64,000 nt of DNA, from positions 1,860,001 through 1,924,000 of the forward strand of contig NZ_CP099547.1 of the NCBI RefSeq assembly GCF_023973165.1. Direction: 5' to 3'. The notes below the pieces were generated by a model. That model was not told the DNA's origin, ran no database searches, and worked only from the letters and a program-made list of their open reading frames with translations. The position numbers and the translations under genes were made by a program. This document shows, one piece after another, positions 26,501-34,119 of the stretch (position 1 is its first letter; each line of letters opens with the position of its first letter). This stretch comes from Arcanobacterium pinnipediorum. Lineage in GTDB: Bacteria > Actinomycetota > Actinomycetes > Actinomycetales > Actinomycetaceae.

Positions 26501-28028
26501 GAAACCAATCGAGGTGGGCCATAGTGGGCAGATCAAGGAATGGTATTTCGAAGGAGAACTTGGCAAGAAGCAGGATGGTTCGCCAATTCCGCACTATCAA
26601 GTAAACCATCGTCACATGTCGCATATGCTCGGTTTGTTCCCGGGTGATCTTATCACTGTGGATAACCCGACCTATATGGATGCCGCTAAGACGTCGATGA
26701 CGTACCGTGGCGATGATGCAACTGGTTGGGGAGTCGGGCAACGTATCAATTCGTGGGCACGTACTGGAGATGGAAACCATGCCTACCAGCTGATTGAGAA
26801 ACAACTCAAGAACGCAATGTACTCCAACTTGTTCGACGTCCATCCTCCGTTCCAAATTGATGGAAACTTTGGCAACACATCTGGTGTGAACGAAATGTTG
26901 TTGCAATCAAATTCAACGTTTGTTTCGACTAGCGGTCAACGTTTCCACAACTACACCAACATTCTTCCAGCGCTTCCAGATGAGTGGAGCGACGGAAATG
27001 TTCGTGGCCTGAGGGCACGCGGTGGTTTTTCGGTGGGTATTGACTGGAAGGAGGGCAAAGCAGAGCGCGTCATCCTTGAGTCAGTTAAGGGCAATCAGGC
27101 AAACATTAAGGTGACGAAGGGTGATGCTGGAAACTACAGTATCGTTCGTGTTCCAGCACTGGAGGCTTCTGGTTTCGGATTCCGTCAGGCAGTAACGTCA
27201 GAGCCGGTGGATGCGACAGTCGTGGAGAATGCTAACGGTGAACGCATCGTGTCTTTTGATACTCAACCGGGCGATATCTTCGTCATGACTGCACGCTCAG
27301 AAACTGTTGCGGTCACGGATCTAACGATTACGGGTAAGGCCGATATGAGTGTTGGCGAGAAGCAATTGCTGATGGTAGTTGTTGCGCCAGAGAGTGCAAC
27401 AGATGCGGCAGTTAGTTGGAAGTCGGCGAAGCCAGAAGTTGCGAGTGTGGACGAAACAGGACAGGTTAGTGCGCTAGCATCTGGAACGACGACGGTGACG
27501 GCGACGTCGGTTTCGAACCCAGATGTGACGGGCACGTTTGAGGTGATGGTTACGGTGCCGGATGTGCCTGACGTTCCGGAGGTGCCTGATCCAGATGTGC
27601 CTGACGTTCCGGAGGTGCCTGATCCAGATGTGCCTGACGTTCCGGAGGTGCCTGATCCAGATGTGCCTGGCCCGGACGCGCCTGCCCCGGACGCTGAAAC
27701 TCCTGACGATCCCACTTTGCCCGGAGACCAAGGTGGGGATGATGGAGACAAACCAAGAGGAGATGAGCCAAACTCACCGGAATCGGATAAGGGTACTGGT
27801 GGCATCTCAGATACGAACACCTCATCTGATGGCGGTAAGTCTGATAATTCGGATACGAAACTTGTAGATGATTCTGCGAAAATAACGCGGTCACAACCAC
27901 AAGCGAAACATGATAGTGCGAAGAAACTAGCAACAACAGGAATATCTGGAATGTTTATGCTAGTTACTGGTTTAGGGATGGTACTTGTTGGTGCTGCGTT
28001 GTTTGCTTCGCGGCGTCGTGAAAGCTAA
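23538..28028 (+). CDS. Cell-wall-anchored alpha-L-fucosidase, GH95
   Basis: ATG 23538 is chosen (AAAGGAG seven nt upstream), giving 1496 residues. The signal peptide ends near residue 36 (IALAQ). A DNRLRE/CBM-like domain (about 45-250) and a bacterial Ig domain (about 270-345) precede the GH95 catalytic region (about 369-1150). That region begins LRLSAGSVGEGENNRWQQT and contains NLQGIWS, HMNVNLQMNYWP (the paired asparagines of the GH95 active site) and IDGNFGNTSG (the conserved aspartate). A BIG2 domain (about 1258-1341) and PDVPEVPDP repeats lead to the sorting signal LATTG plus helix and SRRRES. It should release alpha-1,2-linked fucose from host mucin or milk glycans. Confidence 0.92.
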   Translation: MRYQTRKNSRLFNITVALVACAIPVAMMPQIALAQPGQAQTGQAQPGQAETVTVQASADSTLQSWADEKVHSMNAKPYIAALQPQGHGIFGERFESTDTTDGTDAKTAMITFDLSGLNQIPQNATLDLTYLGWAGGHVPQADDTNTITIVAVDDHICTNNAQSCATGEATWATRPRFNGEDGRAVAVSQPFAFGNERYSDHMNVHNPTTVSVDVTAILAKEFASGDDHKMVTLMVGENKHYDMRFASTEGVGTFNGATSDMAPKLRLTMPEKDSYLSVNAPDKNRYQIGEPFDPAGMEVKIISRTNNTETILTPDQYTVTGIDYDVNQVGAHAITVTANDDETLTTTFLVYTLGETTDEGELSTADDDMLWYTKPASQTKLRLSAGSVGEGENNRWQQTTLPIGNGKIGGTVWGEVGVERITFNEETLWTGGPGTVDDYNGGNNENKGREGVRLRELNRQLQDGADTVDPGALTGGEDARQQGSYQNWGNIEIDYGFGDDAQYTNYRRDLNLSKGLATVGFTHNGTDYTREYFASNPDDVMVARLTANGDEELNLTISLNANPGFSKKDASSTVNADILTVRGALGNNGLIYNSKIKAVTDSGTIGASSNGQALTVYGAREVILYIAAATDFEYDYPRYRTGEDAAAVDARVAQSVQKAANKGYGKVRSDHIADHSSLYSRLTLDLGQHETDGTKLTTEELLDAYSAGTATTAQKRELETAVYQYGRYLQIGSSRENSPLPANLQGIWSSTADDNAHGRTPWGSDFHMNVNLQMNYWPTYSANLAELAQPVITYAAGLVEPGRETARIYAGAHTQPGTPPGEGAGYMAHTENTAYGWTTPGAAFSWGWSPAAMPWLLQNVYEAYEYGGDLNQLRTEIYPLLKEESNFYVDYMLHKGFLPAADGQPRLTTGVAYSAEHGPLGTDGNTYESSLVWQMLNDAIESAQALDVDDHLVGNLDNCRVENWAKDNNGEFSDSQANRSWMCAQSLLKPIEVGHSGQIKEWYFEGELGKKQDGSPIPHYQVNHRHMSHMLGLFPGDLITVDNPTYMDAAKTSMTYRGDDATGWGVGQRINSWARTGDGNHAYQLIEKQLKNAMYSNLFDVHPPFQIDGNFGNTSGVNEMLLQSNSTFVSTSGQRFHNYTNILPALPDEWSDGNVRGLRARGGFSVGIDWKEGKAERVILESVKGNQANIKVTKGDAGNYSIVRVPALEASGFGFRQAVTSEPVDATVVENANGERIVSFDTQPGDIFVMTARSETVAVTDLTITGKADMSVGEKQLLMVVVAPESATDAAVSWKSAKPEVASVDETGQVSALASGTTTVTATSVSNPDVTGTFEVMVTVPDVPDVPEVPDPDVPDVPEVPDPDVPDVPEVPDPDVPGPDAPAPDAETPDDPTLPGDQGGDDGDKPRGDEPNSPESDKGTGGISDTNTSSDGGKSDNSDTKLVDDSAKITRSQPQAKHDSAKKLATTGISGMFMLVTGLGMVLVGAALFASRRRES

Positions 28029-28073
28029 CTAGGTTACCGGGAAACTGAGAATAAGGTAAAAATCCTTACTCGA

Positions 28074-28119
28074 AATAAGCGTTGCGGCACACATTTTAAT
28101 GTGTGCCGCAACGCTTATT
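28074..28119. terminator. Bidirectional hairpin between fucosidase and DM13 genes
   Basis: A perfect 21-bp stem (AATAAGCGTTGCGGCACACAT and its complement) with a TTTA loop between convergent genes. No strong T-run on the plus side; AATAAGC... on the minus side is followed by TTTCG. Confidence 0.8.
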
Positions 28120-28139
28120 GGGGAAGAAACTATGTTCTA

Positions 28140-28703
28140 TTAGTTCAGTGGGGTGAGTTGTGCTGCGCCGAAAGAAACGGAGAACTGGTCACACCAAAGA
28201 TCAACGCTCTTCCATTCAGAAGGATTGAAATCGGCAGGTAGGTCGTAGACGTGATTACCGGTGTTGCCTTTAATTGGCGCTACGTCCAAGTGAGGGGAGT
28301 TTCCTGCGGTTTGGTTGCCGTCGCTACCTGTAACTACGTCAGCTTTGGAGAGCCACACGTGAACGTCTGGACCATTGGTAGTGTCAAGGTTTTCAAAAAC
28401 GAGTTGGTGTTTGCCTGATTCGAGGCGAACAATTCGAGCCATACCAGTAGTGTCGTGGGCGTGGGTGACGAAGGTGCCTTCTGCGATCACTGCCGGACCA
28501 TTCGATTGATCCTCAGTTTGCTTCTCCATTGCACTATCGGTTTCTTTCGACGTGCCAGAATCGGTCTCAGACACGGAAGGAATAGTAGGCAGGGCGTCGT
28601 TGACGTCCTTATCGATAAAAGCCAGCCAAGGCTTAAAAATCAAGGCCGCAGTAATTAAAACGACAAGGAGGATCGGTGCAGCAATAAGGATAATTTTTTT
28701 CAT
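28140..28703 (-). CDS. Membrane-anchored DM13-domain protein
   Basis: 187 residues. One N-terminal membrane helix (IILIAAPILLVVLITAALIF), an acidic serine/threonine-rich linker (residues 35-70), then a DM13 domain: EGTFVTHAHDTTGMARIVRL, KHQLVFENLDTTNGPDVHVWLS, and SVDLWCDQFSVSFGAAQL with the conserved cysteine near the end. DM13 domains are extracytoplasmic and were proposed to act in redox or electron transfer; the role here is unknown. It is a single gene, convergent with the fucosidase gene. Confidence 0.85.
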   Translation of the reverse strand: MKKIILIAAPILLVVLITAALIFKPWLAFIDKDVNDALPTIPSVSETDSGTSKETDSAMEKQTEDQSNGPAVIAEGTFVTHAHDTTGMARIVRLESGKHQLVFENLDTTNGPDVHVWLSKADVVTGSDGNQTAGNSPHLDVAPIKGNTGNHVYDLPADFNPSEWKSVDLWCDQFSVSFGAAQLTPLN

Positions 28704-29015
28704 GAGAATCTTTCGTTATTTAATAAGTTGAAGCTAGGCCTGCGTCAGATGAAACTGTTGAAGGTTTCTCGACTTCTTTATGAAGTCTTCAAGACCGCAG
28801 GTTTGCTTCTCGTTAAGGTCAACGTTACTTGTTTATGGTTTATTCCCGAAAAGTTAAAATCAGAATAATTTCGACACGCAGCCTCGGAGTTTTCCTATAC
28901 TAAGTGGCAGCTTGCCGGAAGGTAGTATTGAAGTTAAGAATGCAAAGATGTTGGGCTTGAGGCCTAGCACGCACTTTCAGGTAACTCGTGGCTCTGCTGC
29001 TCGGTCGCCAAGTTT

Positions 29016-29044
29016 GAAATACCCCCCGCGTATGCGGGGAAGAG
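29016..29044 (-). CRISPR. Orphan CRISPR repeat
   Basis: A single repeat in the orientation of array 2, identical to the array repeat over 28 positions except for one extra C in the C-run (six instead of five). No neighbouring repeat is seen on either side. It forms the left boundary of the phage-like module 29047-32228, whose right boundary is the terminal repeat of array 2. The remainder of the gap 28704-29015 shows no clear feature. Confidence 0.9.
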
Positions 29045-29046
29045 AT

Positions 29047-29337
29047 ATGGTTATCGCAATTAGTCGATCCTATGAGTACGACGTTGTAGGAGCGCTCCTA
29101 GAACTCGGATTCATCACTAAACGCGACCTTACAGTTCAAAAAATTAAAGTCGCTCTCGCGGACGCTACAGACAAAGAACTCGTCGATGAGATCAGTCGCC
29201 GCCTAGAAAACGGCAACCGAGAAGAATTCGACAAGCCCCTACGCCCAGTCCCAGACCTTGACGACGACAGAAACTTGTCGGAGCCGGATATTAACCTAGA
29301 AGCAGCTTCACCACACGGATACGAATACGATCAATAA
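29047..29337 (+). CDS. Small hypothetical protein of phage-like module
   Basis: 96 residues from ATG 29047 (MVIAISRSYEYDVVGALLELG). The frame is open to 28912, but that extension translates the orphan CRISPR repeat, so I reject it. The purine run GGGGAAGAG at the end of the repeat lies where a ribosome site is needed. The protein is helical at the N-terminus (ITKRDLTVQKIKVALADATDKELVDEISRRLENG) with an acidic, proline-rich tail. I do not recognise the family. It probably forms a pair with the next gene, 24 bp downstream. Confidence 0.55.
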   Translation: MVIAISRSYEYDVVGALLELGFITKRDLTVQKIKVALADATDKELVDEISRRLENGNREEFDKPLRPVPDLDDDRNLSEPDINLEAASPHGYEYDQ

Positions 29338-29361
29338 AAAGAAAGGCGACCCCTTTAACCC

Positions 29362-29739
29362 TTGACTCTCGAAGAATTAGAACAATTCATTGAAAGCCAC
29401 GGGGTCGCCGTAATCTATAAACCAAACCTACCAGTACCAGGATCATACAATCGCGAGATGAAAAGAATAGCGTTAAACGCATGCCTACAATCCATGCCGA
29501 AGAACGCCATATCAACACTCGCCCACGAGTTCGCCCACCACCTGCTCGGCCACGATGGGCCACAACCACCAACCGAGGAAGAACGAGCAGACCGTCTAGC
29601 TGCACGCCTGCTCATCTCCCCTACCGAGTACGATTTAGCAGAAAAGCTCCACAATGGACACCCCTCAGCAATCGCCGAAGAACTCGACGTGACCTGCTGG
29701 ATCGTCAAAGCCTACCAAAACACACTATGTGCGATATAG
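29362..29739 (+). CDS. ImmA/IrrE-type zinc metallopeptidase (short)
   Basis: 125 residues from a TTG start (MTLEELEQFIESHGV), with AAAGG upstream. The zinc motif HEFAHHLLGHD fits HExxH, and the later EERADRLAARLL fits the E-xx-A-x-(L/F)AAxLL segment of the ImmA/IrrE family. These enzymes cleave phage repressors to trigger induction. Together with the integrase, excisionase-like HTH and second peptidase nearby, it marks a decayed prophage or integrative element. Confidence 0.8.
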   Translation: MTLEELEQFIESHGVAVIYKPNLPVPGSYNREMKRIALNACLQSMPKNAISTLAHEFAHHLLGHDGPQPPTEEERADRLAARLLISPTEYDLAEKLHNGHPSAIAEELDVTCWIVKAYQNTLCAI

Positions 29740-29875
29740 AATCGCTGCTAATGCTTGCTGGGGGTAATGTTTACTTATCAGCTTCGAGGGCTTCCGTGTT
29801 GACACTGGCGTCTAGGTGAAGCGTATGCGCAACCTTCTCCAACGCTTGGACATTTCGATAACCTAACTATTCCAC

Positions 29876-29904
29876 TTGACATAGGTTAGATGGGGTAGTA
29901 AACT
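29876..29904 (+). promoter_or_regulatory. Strong sigma-70-type promoter
   Basis: TTGACA (29876-29881), 17-nt spacer, TAAACT (29899-29904), then AAAGGAGGTGAAC before the small ORF at 29927. Confidence 0.7.
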
Positions 29905-29926
29905 AATAATCAGAAAGGAGGTGAAC

Positions 29927-30037
29927 ATGATAGAACATGTAGGAGAAATCCTTGCCGGACTTGGAGCATTTCTAATAGGCATTGCAAAACTAATCGAAGT
30001 CACCAAGCCCAGCAAGAACAAAAAGAAGCGTAAATAG
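29927..30037 (+). CDS. 36-residue single-helix membrane peptide
   Basis: MIEHVGEILAGLGAFLIGIA followed by KLIEVTKPSKNKKKRK: one hydrophobic helix and a strongly basic tail. A consensus promoter and an almost perfect ribosome site (AAAGGAGGTGAAC, 4 nt before ATG) argue that it is translated. The design resembles small phage or toxin-type membrane peptides and holin-like proteins, but I cannot assign a family. It is first in a run with the next two small genes. Confidence 0.6.
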   Translation: MIEHVGEILAGLGAFLIGIAKLIEVTKPSKNKKKRK

Positions 30038-30094
30038 CTTCAAATTTTCCCCTGAACCATCAGGGGAAACCCTCCTAGATAATATCTCGAAACC

Positions 30095-30256
30095 ATGAAA
30101 GAACTCAAAACGTACACAGGTACAGTAGCCATAGTCATAGGTGTGATCGTCGCATTCACAAGCTTACCAGTCCTCGCGAAAATTGTACTCGGAACAATCG
30201 GACTCGCTTGCGGTCTACATGCGCTCATAGTCACCCTCAAAGAACGGAAGAACTAA
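30095..30256 (+). CDS. 53-residue small membrane protein
   Basis: From ATG 30095: MKELKTYTGTVAIVIGVIVA and onward, with two predicted helices (VAIVIGVIVAFTSLPVLA and IVLGTIGLACGLHALIV) and a basic end KERKN. Its TAA overlaps the ATG of the next gene (TAATG), so the two are likely co-translated. Family unknown; phage-like context. Confidence 0.55.
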   Translation: MKELKTYTGTVAIVIGVIVAFTSLPVLAKIVLGTIGLACGLHALIVTLKERKN

Positions 30257-30471
30257 TGCCCACACGCTACCTTTCGCTACACGGGTACGCCCAGCGCGTA
30301 GGCATCGCCTACAGTACAGCCCGAACCTACCAAAATCAGAAACGGCTAGCCCCACCAGACGCAATCATCGGAGAAGGAAATGCAACAACCTATGGTTGGC
30401 TCCCCGAAACTGTCGACAACTGGCAAATAAACCGTCCAGGGCGTGGTGCTAGAACCGACCTGCAAAAATAA
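30256..30471 (+). CDS. Excisionase/MerR-like HTH protein
   Basis: 71 residues, MPTRYLSLHGYAQRVGIAYS then TARTYQNQKRLAPPDAIIGEGN..YGWLPETVDNWQ. A short winged-HTH of the excisionase/AlpA type: a Tyr-x-x-x-hydrophobic-GI-YSTARTY recognition helix and the terminal TVDNWQ. Such proteins direct excision or regulate integrase genes of mobile elements. Last gene before a strong terminator. Confidence 0.65.
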   Translation: MPTRYLSLHGYAQRVGIAYSTARTYQNQKRLAPPDAIIGEGNATTYGWLPETVDNWQINRPGRGARTDLQK

Positions 30472-30474
30472 ACA

Positions 30475-30512
30475 GTAAGCCCCAGCAAGCATTCTCGCCT
30501 GCTGGGGCTTAC
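30475..30512. terminator. Terminator between convergent genes of the phage-like module
   Basis: Stem GTAAGCCCCAGCA / TGCTGGGGCTTAC followed by CTATTGTTTT on the plus strand; on the minus strand it is followed by TGTTTATTTTTG. Confidence 0.85.
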
Positions 30513-30520
30513 CTATTGTT

Positions 30521-30898
30521 TTAAAACGCTAGGTGATAAATGTTAATACCCAAAACTAAAAGAATTCCTACACACAGAGCCGCTGTAAATAAGAAATCAG
30601 CCCAAAAACAAACCTGAAACAACCACCGATGCTGATCCATCATCGCATCCACACAACTACGAGCACTACGACGCTTAGGGAAAGACCGCACAGCATAAGC
30701 CTCAAACAAGGCAAGGAACGGGCGTAGCCGGGTCATAGACACAAACGAACTCAAACTGCCGTCATGCCCAGTTTCGTCTTTACCTTCGAACTTTTGAGTT
30801 TCACTCACTTGCCGAGGGCTAATATCTGTGCGAGACTTCGGCGCATCATCAGCAGCCGGCATTTGATTATCGTCCAGAGACGAGCCTTTATACTCCAA
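30521..30898 (-). CDS. Hypothetical protein with C-terminal membrane helix
   Basis: I choose TTG 30898 (about 125 residues), with AAGGAAA upstream; this overlaps the peptidase gene stop by 11 nt. The N-terminal part is polar (DDNQMPAADDAPKSRTDISP), followed by SMTRLRPFLALFEAYAVRSF and a C-terminal hydrophobic helix (FLFTAALCVGILLVLGINIY). Unrecognised. Its coupling to an ImmA-type peptidase suggests a role in the same lysogeny or immunity module. Confidence 0.5.
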   Translation of the reverse strand: MEYKGSSLDDNQMPAADDAPKSRTDISPRQVSETQKFEGKDETGHDGSLSSFVSMTRLRPFLALFEAYAVRSFPKRRSARSCVDAMMDQHRWLFQVCFWADFLFTAALCVGILLVLGINIYHLAF

Positions 30899-31400
30899 GG
30901 AGTTTCCTTCTATACTGCAAAGCAGCAAGCGACACATCGAAATAGTCAGCCAGAAGAAGCTCAGCTAGAACCCGCCCATAAGCAGAGTCGCTATTTTCTA
31001 ATTTTCTCCTCAACTCTGGCGCTGGCATCAGTAATTCGGCCGCAAACTCATTCGCATAAATCTCTGACGCAGTACCGCGTCCCTCATCAGAACGTGCATC
31101 AACGAAGTCACCAGACTCATCTCGATGACTAACGAGATGCCCAACCTCATGAGCACACGTGAAGCGTTGCCGATTAGTGCTCTGGTCGCGATCGATATAA
31201 ATATCTGCCTCCATGTCTGTTTTACGGAGCATACCGTAAACGTCATCGCCAAGCTCAGACATAAACACAGACGCACCCAGCTTTCGAGCAATAACAATCG
31301 GATCGACAGGATATTCGCCATTCCAATGCACTTCAAGAACATCTGCCGCGTCCTTACGCGCCATTTCACGGATTTCACCGACAGTTTTACCAGTAAACAC
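30888..31400 (-). CDS. ImmA/IrrE-family metallopeptidase
   Basis: 170 residues from GTG 31400 with GGAGGTG upstream. The zinc site is HEVGHLVSH, with the downstream glutamate in EIYANEFAAELLMP, both standard for ImmA/IrrE. The N-terminus (VDPIVIARKLGASVFMSEL) matches the family. It would cleave a phage-type repressor. No intact repressor gene is found next to it; only a 28-codon remnant (31461-31547, MYLTGEQIAKILTHTS) precedes it, so the switch looks broken. Confidence 0.85.
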   Translation of the reverse strand: MFTGKTVGEIREMARKDAADVLEVHWNGEYPVDPIVIARKLGASVFMSELGDDVYGMLRKTDMEADIYIDRDQSTNRQRFTCAHEVGHLVSHRDESGDFVDARSDEGRGTASEIYANEFAAELLMPAPELRRKLENSDSAYGRVLAELLLADYFDVSLAALQYRRKLLGV

Positions 31401-31435
31401 TTTTCACACCTCCCACCATTCTCCTGTAAGTCATT

Positions 31436-31472
31436 ATAAGACTAACAGGGGTCTTATTGTCTAAATATAGAC
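31436..31472. promoter_or_regulatory. Two adjacent dyads upstream of the peptidase gene
   Basis: ATAAGAC ... GTCTTAT (31436-31457) and GTCTAAATATAGAC (31459-31472). These are operator-like palindromes sharing the half-site GTCT/AGAC, as expected for a phage-type repressor. The rest of the 320-bp gap 31401-31722 holds the 28-codon ORF noted with the peptidase and a stretch resembling nothing I recognise. Confidence 0.5.
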
Positions 31473-31722
31473 ACTGATAGCCGGCAAAAACACTGACAGG
31501 GAGGTGTGGGTAAGGATTTTGGCGATCTGCTCGCCAGTGAGGTACATTTTTTCTTTCTTGGCTTAGTCGCGTGGTATTTTCACGCCTTAGCGGGATTCGT
31601 GCTGATAATTCCTTGCTCGATAGCGTATTCGCACATGGACGATAAGATACCTTGGGCGTTGCGTATGCTTTTTGGTGAATAGAATCCGCCTGTGCTCGTC
31701 AAGAAAATCAACCAATCGCGAT

Positions 31723-32228
31723 TCACTCGATAGCTGACACCTCAACAGGAGGCGCCTCCAAATGCAAGCCCTCTGCCATACCCTGCAACGCGCGCTCCAT
31801 GTGCCCACTATTTGACACGCGTATAAGCCATGCTCATTGCTACCGTCGAATGTCCCATGATCGCTTTAATAATCTCCGGGTCAACACCAATAGTTAACAA
31901 CAGCGTTGCAGTCGTGTTGCGGATTTCGTGCCCCACATAATACCTCTGACCTTTATGTACGTCCGCCTGGTCTTGGAGCTTACGCCACTGTGCGCCGTCA
32001 TACTTCTTATTGCGTATCCTGCCATCCTGTAGCGGCCACACTAACCCGTGAGGAGGCGGCGGTGAAACAGCTTTCCACGCCTCTAGATAGCTGCGAACTA
32101 CGGGGATCATAGGGATAACGAAATTCTTGCCCCGTCCGCGAATATTTTTTGTGGGTACGAGGTGATAGGTGCCCTCTAGCTGTTGATAGTCGTAGCCGTC
32201 TGGATAGTCGAACGTTCCAAGCTCTTTG
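31723..32228 (-). pseudogene. Tyrosine-recombinase integrase, C-terminal remnant
   Basis: The frame runs directly out of the terminal repeat of array 2 (KELGTFDYPDGYDYQQLEG..TKNIRGRGKNFVIPMIP) and carries the catalytic C-terminal motifs HEIRNTTATLLLTIGVD and IMGHSTVAMSMAYTRV (H-x-x-R, GH, Y). After TRV a 1-nt shift brings a premature stop at 31808; the original C-terminus NSGHMERALQGMAEGLH continues in another frame to 31723. About 230 N-terminal residues are absent, cut exactly at the CRISPR repeat. So the gene is doubly inactivated. Confidence 0.85.
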
Positions 32229-32860
32229 TGAAATACCCCCGCGTATGCGGGGAAGAGTCACTTGATTAAAACCCCTCGGAGTATCACAGAGAAATACCCC
32301 CGCGTATGCGGGGAAGAGTATCGCAAGAACGTCAGTTCATCTTGCTCGAGGGAAATACCCCCGCGTATGCGGGGAAGAGTCTGCCAGTAAAAGCTGATTT
32401 ACTAGCGAAATACCCCCGCGTATGCGGGGAAGAGGGCAAGATAATATTACGCATGACGTAGAGTGGGGAAATACCCCCGCGTATGCGGGGAAGAGCAGCG
32501 TGGCAGCCGGGAAATATCGCTAGCTTGGAAATACCCCCGCGTATGCGGGGAAGAGCGGCTACGAGCACCATTCCAATGGTTGCGTTATGGAAATACCCCC
32601 GCGTATGCGGGGAAGAGTTTCCTTGAACTTCGCTAAATGCCCATGCTTCGGAAATACCCCCGCGTATGCGGGGAAGAGTGTGAGTTTAGGACGCGGTACA
32701 CCGATTCTTGGGAAATACCCCCGCGTATGTGGGGAAGAGACCGGTAAAGGACAACTGTACTTCATTAACAAGGAAATACCCCCGCGTATGCGGGGAAGAG
32801 CTAACGAGTCTGCGTTGAGCGGGAAGTCGTGTGGGAAATACCCCCGCGTATGCGGGGAAG
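32229..32860 (-). CRISPR. CRISPR array 2: 11 repeats, 10 spacers, same repeat as array 1
   Basis: Repeats start (plus coordinates) at 32229, 32290, 32351, 32406, 32467, 32527, 32589, 32650, 32711, 32772 and 32834; the crRNA strand is minus. The crRNA-upstream end is cut by an IS at 32861, leaving 27 of 29 nt. The repeat 3'-terminal base, C in array 1, is A, T and G in the repeats at 32229, 32290 and 32406; the repeat at 32711 has one C-to-T change. One spacer is only 26 nt (32380-32405); others are 31-33. The decayed distal end is at 32229, fused to an integrase remnant. No leader or cas gene is attached. Confidence 0.97.
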
Positions 32861-32882
32861 TGAAGTGCCCCGGGTTTTGTTC

Positions 32883-33805
32883 CTAGGCACGTGCCTTGAT
32901 TTCTATTATTTCATGGCCGGTGTTGCCGTTCCAAAACTCCTGTTCAACCTCAGCCGGTGTACGGTAGCCCAAGCTCTGGTGAAGTCGTGACTCGTTCCAC
33001 CACGAAACCCATTCAAACGTCGCGATTTCTACGTCAACCACGTCCGCCCATGACCGCCTATGAATCAGCTCATTCTTGTAAGAACCGTTGACGTTCTCAG
33101 CCAAAGCATTGTCATAGGAATCGCCAACCGTCCCTGTCGAGGCAGTAATCCCATGCTCGGCAAGACGCTCATTGTAAACAATGGACACATACTGCGAGCC
33201 GTGGTCTGAATGGTGAATCAGCCCAGTTGTTTTCTTCGCACATACGATCGCCTGATTGAGCGCCTGCAACGGCAACGCTTCAGTTCGCATTGAACCGACT
33301 AGCGCCCACCCGACAATCCGTCGGGAGAACACATCGGTCACAAAAGCGGTGTAGACAAACCCCTTACGGGTACGGACATAGGTAATGTCACCCCACCCAC
33401 AACCGATTCGGCCTCGGAGCTCGAAATTCACGTTTCACCAAGTCCGGGCGAGTATCTAGCCCCCGAGGTTTGCGAGTTGTCACAGGCAAGCGGCCCTTAC
33501 CTTTACCACTAACTCCAGCAAGGCGCATCAAACGAGCGGTTTGCTCACGACCAATATCGATCCCCTCATGGCGCAACGCGTGCCACATCTTACGAATCCC
33601 GTAGACATTGTAGTTACTTTCATGAACCTCAACGATATGCACTATCGGCAGCAGCATCACGCAGGCTACGAGCACTCACACCACGGGATTTTGATTGACG
33701 ATAGCCACGAGAAGTGATGAAACCACCAACACGGTGAGTGTTTAACGTCTTGCAGATGAACTCGACAGAGAAACGATTTCGATACTCATCAATGAACCGA
33801 ATCAT
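32883..33805 (-). pseudogene. IS3-family orfB transposase, frameshifted (copy 2)
   Basis: Begins at ATG 33805 in an ATGA overlap with orfA. The same two shifts as in copy 1 break it into MIRFIDEYRNRFSVEFICK.., LLPIVHIVEVHESNYNVYG.. and DITYVRTRKGFVYTAFVTD... The DDE core residues (D in WxxDITY, D in HHSDHGSQY, E in NALAENVNGSYKNEL) are all still encoded. Only programmed recoding or trans supply could make it mobile. Confidence 0.85.
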
Positions 33806-34119
33806 TTCCGACGTTTCGGGTCGAGTTCCGACGCGAAAAAAGCCGACGCTGCTTTCAACAACTCATTAGTATCGCGAAGCTCCTGATTTTCACGGCGTAG
33901 CCGCGCATTTTCGACTTCCAAGTCCTCCGGCAAGCGTTCAAGAACGCGTCCTTCACGACGAGCTACCTGAGTCCATTGCCGAGCAGTGTGCCAAGAAACA
34001 CCTAGTTTCGGTGCCACAATCTTGCACGCTTCTTGCAAGGAAACATTCTCCGCCACAATACGGTCTTCTACCAAGCGGACGACGCGATCCTTCGCATCCT
34101 GATCAAATTTCTTTGGCAT
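33802..34119 (-). CDS. IS3-family orfA, HTH protein (copy 2, intact)
   Basis: 105 residues, MPKKFDQDAKDRVVRLVEDR then SLQEACKIVAPKLGVSWHTARQW (HTH) and the heptad region LEVENARLRRENQELRDTNELLKAASAFFASEL, a leucine zipper typical of IS3 OrfA. It ends DPKRRK with TGA overlapping the orfB ATG. This is the only undamaged reading frame of the two IS3 copies. Confidence 0.9.
   Translation of the reverse strand: MPKKFDQDAKDRVVRLVEDRIVAENVSLQEACKIVAPKLGVSWHTARQWTQVARREGRVLERLPEDLEVENARLRRENQELRDTNELLKAASAFFASELDPKRRK

Noticed and set aside
28912..29046. Longer start for the gene at 29047, adding 45 residues
   Set aside because: The extension translates the orphan CRISPR repeat (KYPPRMRGRD) and non-coding DNA; ATG 29047 with a purine run just upstream is better.
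31587..31808. ORF of 73 codons as a separate small gene
   Set aside because: The segment is the frameshifted C-terminus of the integrase remnant plus non-coding DNA.
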